Of a stretch of 32,416 bases of DNA, positions 27,943 to 32,416 are shown one piece after another. Under the pieces are notes generated by a model. It did no database searches, was not told the DNA's origin, and was given only the letters and a program-made list of their open reading frames with translations. The stretch's first letter is position 1. Every line of letters begins with the position of its first letter. Origin of the DNA: Candidatus Peribacteria bacterium (GTDB taxonomy: Bacteria > Patescibacteria > JAEDAM01 > Absconditabacterales > Absconditicoccaceae); the NCBI GenBank assembly GCA_031288635.1, contig JAITQZ010000099.1, forward strand, positions 1-32,416, given 5' to 3'. The position numbers and the translations under genes are program-made.

Positions 27943-30489
27943 ATGGCAAATAAATATAACTTTCAGGAAGCGGAAGCCAAATGGCAGGCTTTCCGAGAAG
28001 AGCAACAGACGAACGCGTTTGACCTCACCAACACCGACTCCAATCAGATTTTTTCTATTGATACTCCCCCACCAACTGTCAGTGGAAGACTCCATATCGG
28101 ACACGTATTTTCTTATACGCAAGCGGAAATCATCGCCAGATATAAAAGAATGAAAGGCTTTAACGTCTTTTATCCTATGGGATACGATGATAACGGTATT
28201 CCCACCGAACAACTCGTGGAAAGAGAACTAAAAATCAATATTAAAGAAATGGAGAGAAAAGACTTCGTGGAAGCATGCCTTAAAATTAACCAGAAATATA
28301 GAGATATTTACAAGGCTCTTTGGCAGTCACTCGGGTTTTCGATTGATTGGAAGAGGACGTATGCAACGATTTTACCAGAAGTCCAACAGCTCGTGCAGAA
28401 AAGATTTGTGGAAATGTACAAGAATGGAGATATTGTAGGAAAGAAATTTCCAGCCTTGCGATGTACAAAAATGCAGACCACTGTAGCTCAAGCCGAAACG
28501 GAAGAAAAAGAATTTAACGAATTTTTCAACTATCTGAATTTCACCCTTGAGGATGGAGAAAAACTTGTGATTGCAACAACGAGACCTGAAATGATTCCTG
28601 CCTGTGTTGCCGTCTTTGCCCATCCAGATGACGAAAGATTCGCCAAATATATTGGAAGAACCATCACTACCCCACTCGGAGATACCGTACCCTTATTGGG
28701 AGACGATAAGGTAAAAATGGATAAAGGAAGCTGAGTAGTAATGTGTTGTACCTACGGAGACGAAACCGATGTTTATCGAGTACAAAAGCACAATTTGCCA
28801 GAAAAAGTCATCATCAACAGATACGGAATTATCCAAAATTCCGGTTGTGAGGTGATTGAAGGATTGAAGGTAGATGAAGCGAGGGAAAAAATTATGGAAT
28901 ATTTTGAACAATTGGACAAAAATCTGAACAATACCAACGAACATCCAAGTACCAATAGCGAACATCCAAATACCAACAACGAATGTAGGGACGATGGCTG
29001 AACCCCGCAAAACTGCGGGGTTGATACCATCATTGTAAAACGTGACCCCATCACGCAAGCAAAAAAAATCTCCGAAAGAGGAAAGACGCCGATTGAAATT
29101 ATCCCCGTTTATCAACGGTTCGTAAATTTGCTGGACAAAAAGGAAATCCTCCTCCAACAAAACGACAAAATGACCCGATATCCAGAATTTATGAAAAAAA
29201 GGTCTAATGACTGGATTCACAATCTTGCTCGAGACTGGAATATTTCCAGAGCCAGAAAATTCTGAATTCCTATCCCTGTCCGATATGAGAAAGAAACCAA
29301 TAAGGTGATTTTACCAAGTGAAGACCAGCTTTCTAAAAGCTTTATCGACCCGACTGTTGACCTACCAGAAGGCTACACGAGGGAACAGGTGGAAGCAGAA
29401 ACGCTCATTTTCGATACTCGGTTTACTTCTGGGCAGACTCCTTTTATTAATCAGATGTTTCTAGAAAAAGGCGGACGAACAGGGGAAAGTCTGATTCCTT
29501 TCTCTCTCAGACCGCAAGCCCACGATATTATTAGGACACGATTACTGTATACAACGCTTCAAACCTTTTTAAGAACTGGAGAGATTCCTTTTAAGGACAT
29601 AATGATTTCTGGACACGTACTTGCAGGCAAGAGCGAAAAAATTTCAAAATCAACAGGAAACGCTAAAGTAGAACCAGAAAATCTGATTAAACAGCGAGGT
29701 GCTGACGCCGTTCGTTATCGAACCGCTGGAGGACAGCTTGGAAAAGATATGGTCTTTGATGAAGAAGAATTGAAAAAAGGACAAAAGCTGGTCACAAAAC
29801 TCCGAAACGCCTTCCAATTCGTAAAAATGCAATTAGAAGGGTTTCAGCATTCGAATGGCGAAGCCGTTACTCTTTACCCTACCGACCAACGAATCCTCGA
29901 AAAATTGAACGCCACCATCGAAAAAATGAATAAACACCTCGACAACTACGAATACGGACTGGCAAAAATCGCTTTTGAGGAATTTTTCCGAGCAGACTTT
30001 TGTGATAATTACCTTGAACTTATCAAGGTTCGTCTCTACCAACCAGAACGCTTTGAAAACGGAGAAGAGAAGAAAAAAAGCGGACAGCAAATCTTGCATT
30101 TCGTTTTTTCAACCATTATCAAACTCATTGCACCTTACCTGCCACATATTACCGAAGAAATCTACCAAGACTACTTTAGAGGAGAGATGCATTCTCTTCA
30201 TAGAACAGCTTATCCAACCCCCTTTCGTAAAGGGGAAGTCCCGCAGTACTGCGGGACGGGGGATTTACTCAACAAGATGCAAATCACCCTTCAAATCGTT
30301 GACCAAGTCAGAAGATACAAATCTGAAAGCCAAATCTCGATGGGAGCCGAAGTAAGCAAACTCATCATCTCTGCCAGTGAAGAACAAAAGAACGCTATTC
30401 AGCTTTTTGAAGACGATGTAAAAGGAGTAACGAAGGCTAAGGAGATTGAGTGGAAAGAGGGAGAACTGGATGTGGAGTGTGTACTATAA
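27943..30489 (+). CDS. valS: Valyl-tRNA synthetase
   Basis: Charges tRNA-Val. 848 residues, of the archaeal-like type: FSIDTPPPTVSGRLHIGHVFSYTQ (HIGH), FYPMGYDDNGIPTE, the editing-domain ATTRPEMIPACVAVF, and KISKSTGN (KMSKS). In-frame TGAs (28732, 28999 and one in KFGIPIPV) read as Gly. CGA/CGG fall on Trp positions: FPALxCTKMQTT (28459), LAxDWNISR (29230), PVxYEK (29281), DTxFTSG (CGG 29419), RTxLLYTT (29539), RYxTAGG (29719), DQxILEKL (29890), FFxADFCDNY (29989). A REP-like hairpin and a CCCGCAG palindrome are inserted in frame. It starts 25 bases after the ileS C-part and is probably co-transcribed. Confidence 0.96.
28985..29035 (+). repeat. Compound REP-like hairpin in valS
   Basis: GTAGGGAC, then nested stems GATGG (28993-28997) / CCATC (29027-29031) and ACCCCGCA (29002-29009) / TGCGGGGT (29014-29021). 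In frame; TGA 28999 is read as Gly. It lies beside Asn/Thr-rich low-complexity sequence (about 28918-28983). Confidence 0.8.
30218..30262 (+). repeat. Palindromic insert in the valS C-terminal region
   Basis: CCCCTTTCGTAAAGGGG followed by CCCGCAGTACTGCGGG (30240-30255). In frame (PTPFRKGEVPQYCGTGD). Its core matches the nucleosidase insert. Confidence 0.8.
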
Positions 30490-30500
30490 TTCTTCCTTTC

Positions 30501-30538
30501 ATTAAAAAAGAAAAGCCCACGACACAAATGCGGGGCTA
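30501..30538 (-). terminator. Terminator of the SPFH gene
   Basis: AGCCC (30514-30518) / GGGCT (30533-30537); on the minus strand the stem is followed by a T-rich run (30514-30501). It lies between the convergent valS and SPFH genes. A second hairpin CTCGGG (30600-30605) / CCCGAG (30610-30615) without a T-run sits nearer the SPFH stop. Confidence 0.55.
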
Positions 30539-30623
30539 ATCTGATTTTTCTATTGTGCTCCATCAGCTTTATGCAAGCTGTACAGAGACAAGATTAACAC
30601 TCGGGGACACCCGAGAATAGATG

Positions 30624-31814
30624 CTATTTTCCGGACATTTTATCTACCAAGTCGGTAGCAAACTTTAGGGACATAATATCCAGAGCCTGGTTTTGTCCTG
30701 AACCACCGCCCATAATAACGGTTGGTAATTGCAATTTCGCAATTGCTTCGGCTACACCAACCTTGGTCTTATATTCCCATTCGGCACGTTCTTGTGGAGT
30801 CAAACCGGCAGCAACTTTGGCTCTATTCGCTTCTGCTTCTGCTCGTCCCTCTTGAATCACTTTTTCCGCGACTTCTTTGGCTCGTTTGGCTTCAAATTGT
30901 GCAACTTGAAATCCCTGCTCTGCTTTCGTAACTTCGACTGCTTTAATCTTTTCCTGTTCCCATTTTGCAGTCATTGCATTGGCTTTACCTTGTTCTTCTG
31001 CCTTGATAGCTTGTTGTTTGGCTTCAGCAGCTTGGGCTTGTGCTGTCAGAAGGTTCATCCTCGCCTTTTGCTGGTCGGCAATCTGAGTTAAGATTTTTTC
31101 TTCATAAGTGATTGAAGAGATACTCAAATTGTCAGCCGTAATCCCATACTCCGTAAGTGGGGATTTTTCTTGTCGCTCATAGCCACCTGGTGCGTTAGGA
31201 TTTTCGATGAGCTGAGCAACACGGACTGTCTTGGTCTTGGCAGGGTCAAGCTCATCTTGCGTGGTAACTTCTTGAATCCTCGTTTTATATACGCCGTTTT
31301 CCAACTGGTCATTGATATAGAATATCAGATCAGTTTTCTTCTCAGCATAGGACTCAAACGAACTCATCAAGGTTCCGGACGCATACACAACTTTTACTAC
31401 CGCAGGACGTACAAGGTCGTACATTAACGATTTCATAGAAGGAAACGCCGTTCTGATTTTGAGCAGTTTATCATCGCCTACAGGCAATACCACTCGCAGA
31501 GAACCATTAATTTTCCCATTTCCCGCATCGTTAAAGATGATAGGGATACCCAAATCAGTGTTGTTCCCTCCACCTTCACCATCACTGTCGCTAAACCATA
31601 ACTGTGAAGTTTTATCGTAGGATACCACATCTCCCCACCATTGTGCGTGAGGACCGGGTTCTGTCCAATAACTCAGACTACCGTTGAGATGCTGGCAAAT
31701 AGACGTTTTATCTGTATCTACCCACTCCACGAACTTACCAATGGACACAACTCCAACAAATAGGAGCAATCCAACAAAAATCGAAACGATTTGTTTTCTA
31801 CCTAATGCTAACAT
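30624..31814 (-). CDS. SPFH/Band 7 (prohibitin/flotillin-like) membrane protein
   Basis: 396 residues, TAG stop, no internal TGA. An N-terminal membrane helix (IVSIFVGLLLFVGVVSIG), then an SPFH-type domain (SLRVVLPVGDDKLLKIRTAFPSMKSLMYDLVRPAVVKVVYASG, YGITADNLSISSITYEEKI), then a long Ala/Glu/Lys-rich coiled coil (about residues 235-345) and an Ala/Gly C-terminus. These proteins form oligomeric cages on membranes and often control proteases or membrane domains. The next gene upstream on the same strand, a small membrane protein 18 bases away, is a possible partner, recalling NfeD-type partners though it is not an NfeD. Confidence 0.87.
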   Translation of the reverse strand: MLALGRKQIVSIFVGLLLFVGVVSIGKFVEWVDTDKTSICQHLNGSLSYWTEPGPHAQWWGDVVSYDKTSQLWFSDSDGEGGGNNTDLGIPIIFNDAGNGKINGSLRVVLPVGDDKLLKIRTAFPSMKSLMYDLVRPAVVKVVYASGTLMSSFESYAEKKTDLIFYINDQLENGVYKTRIQEVTTQDELDPAKTKTVRVAQLIENPNAPGGYERQEKSPLTEYGITADNLSISSITYEEKILTQIADQQKARMNLLTAQAQAAEAKQQAIKAEEQGKANAMTAKWEQEKIKAVEVTKAEQGFQVAQFEAKRAKEVAEKVIQEGRAEAEANRAKVAAGLTPQERAEWEYKTKVGVAEAIAKLQLPTVIMGGGSGQNQALDIMSLKFATDLVDKMSGK

Positions 31815-31832
31815 AATTTTTAATTTTACTTT

Positions 31833-32102
31833 TTAATTGTTATTATACATTTCTTTTGTTTTTCGACCTCGGCGATTGCTTTTTGCTTTCGTCTTCTTTT
31901 CATCACCGTCCCCAGTCGATAAGGGAGGTTGTTCGACATTTTCCGTTCTCTTACTCTTTTTGAAAAGGTAATAGAAGGGAAGCCACGACACTTCTTCATC
32001 TGTATCGGTCAATTTGACCCATCCAATGACCTGAAGTATTACCAAGAGATAGTACATAATAAGGGCGACTATCAACGACCCTACAATAATTTTTATGAAC
32101 AT
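31833..32102 (-). CDS. Small membrane protein upstream of the SPFH gene
   Basis: 89 residues. One N-terminal membrane helix (IIVGSLIVALIMYYLLVILQVIGWV) followed by a short acidic stretch, LPFYYLFKKSKRT, and a hydrophilic basic tail (KKTKAKSNRRGRKTKEMYNNN). I recognise no family. The 18-base spacing and shared strand suggest one operon with the SPFH gene. AT-rich DNA with weak promoter-like signals precedes it. Confidence 0.65.
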   Translation of the reverse strand: MFIKIIVGSLIVALIMYYLLVILQVIGWVKLTDTDEEVSWLPFYYLFKKSKRTENVEQPPLSTGDGDEKKTKAKSNRRGRKTKEMYNNN

Positions 32103-32283
32103 ACTTTTTATATTTATTAAATTCTACATTGACTTTTATTTTGCAATGAGATTTATTTATTCTCTCATCTCGTAAATGAGTATACGGATATATATATATC
32201 AAAAATCAAGGGAAAGTTAAAGATTTTTATAGATATGGAGAATTGGTGTTTCTCAATTTTTCGGGTATTTTATGAAAATGAGG

Positions 32284-32300
32284 ATGTAAAAATTTTACAT
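32284..32300. promoter_or_regulatory. Palindrome that could be an operator
   Basis: ATGTAAAAATTTTACAT is a near-perfect palindrome about 10 bases before the terminator at 32310. The rest of 32103-32280 is AT-rich with a short (AT)n run near 32190 and no gene that I can support. Confidence 0.35.
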
Positions 32301-32309
32301 AAACTAAAA

Positions 32310-32345
32310 AAACAGCCCTAAACTTGTGGGGCTGTTTCCTTTTAT
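32310..32345 (-). terminator. Bidirectional terminator
   Basis: AAACAGCCC (32310-32318) / GGGCTGTTT (32329-32337), 10-base loop. A run of A precedes it and T-rich sequence follows, so it can act in both directions; the better T-run is on the minus strand. Confidence 0.75.
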
Positions 32346-32382
32346 CAATTTGCATTTTTCTCTACCATTTTCTTTCAAAAAG

Positions 32383-32416
32383 GTAATGATTATACCTGAC
32401 TAATGGAAATCATTAC
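32383..32416. repeat. Inverted repeat at the window edge
   Basis: GTAATGATT (32383-32391) and AATCATTAC (32408-32416), perfect 9-base arms, 16-base spacer, ending exactly at the last base of the window. Confidence 0.6.

Noticed and set aside
22404..30489. A series of broken synthetase pseudogenes
   Set aside because: The breaks are all TGA. Read as Gly, the frames are continuous and conserved motifs are intact; the only real break is the TAA at 25434.

Overview
The window reads as a candidate-phyla (CPR/Patescibacteria) genome segment, most likely Absconditabacteria (SR1) or a close Gracilibacteria-like relative. The reason is the genetic code. Almost every gene is cut by in-frame TGA under the standard code. 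Reading UGA as glycine restores full-length proteins, and glycine falls in invariant motifs (signal peptidase RVIGLPGE, FolD PGGVGP, GroES SGIILPD, GroEL GGM tail). No reconstructed gene ends in TGA; all 34 stops are TAA or TAG. CGA and CGG also sit at positions that are Trp in conserved families (Ile[24 protein letters not shown]; ValRS RYW, DTWFTS, WDWNISR), while Arg uses AGA/AGG/CGT/CGC. The window therefore appears to use UGA=Gly and CGA/CGG=Trp. All gene coordinates below assume this code.

Layout. 1-2765: a partial surface protein (Ig-like, Ca-binding and SLH modules), then leftward ssb, lepB and an AMMECR1-like gene. 2941-6836: RelBE/ParE-type toxin-antitoxin pair, folD, a structured leader RNA with a secreted protein, and a DUF4143-type AAA ATPase. 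6860-10703 (leftward): a secreted metalloprotease, murG, a membrane protein and a DinD/BRO-like gene. 10777-12048: AbiE toxin-antitoxin operon with its own operator. 12198-16163 (leftward): groES, an SLH protein, a REP-associated transposase (RAYT), ridA-like, groEL. 16258-19020: pilN-, pilO- and pilC-like type IV pilus genes. 19280-22275: second DinD-like gene, pyruvoyl arginine decarboxylase, a nucleosidase and a TrmH-type methyltransferase. 22404-30489: an isoleucyl-tRNA synthetase gene split in two by a 1-kb cassette and carrying inserted Nudix and histidine-phosphatase domains, then valS. 30600-32416: SPFH protein, a small membrane partner, intergenic DNA.

Two systems stand out. The first is a REPtron: a RAYT gene plus dispersed palindromes that start with GTAG, the tetranucleotide typical of REP sequences. 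These sit in frame inside folD, ileS (both parts), valS and the RAYT gene itself, and one lies downstream of groEL. Because TGA is not a stop here, such insertions can be read through as peptide. The second is the mosaic, split IleRS. Recurrent promoters have the form TTGCAA-N16/17-TATACT-like. I saw no rRNA, tRNA or CRISPR array.
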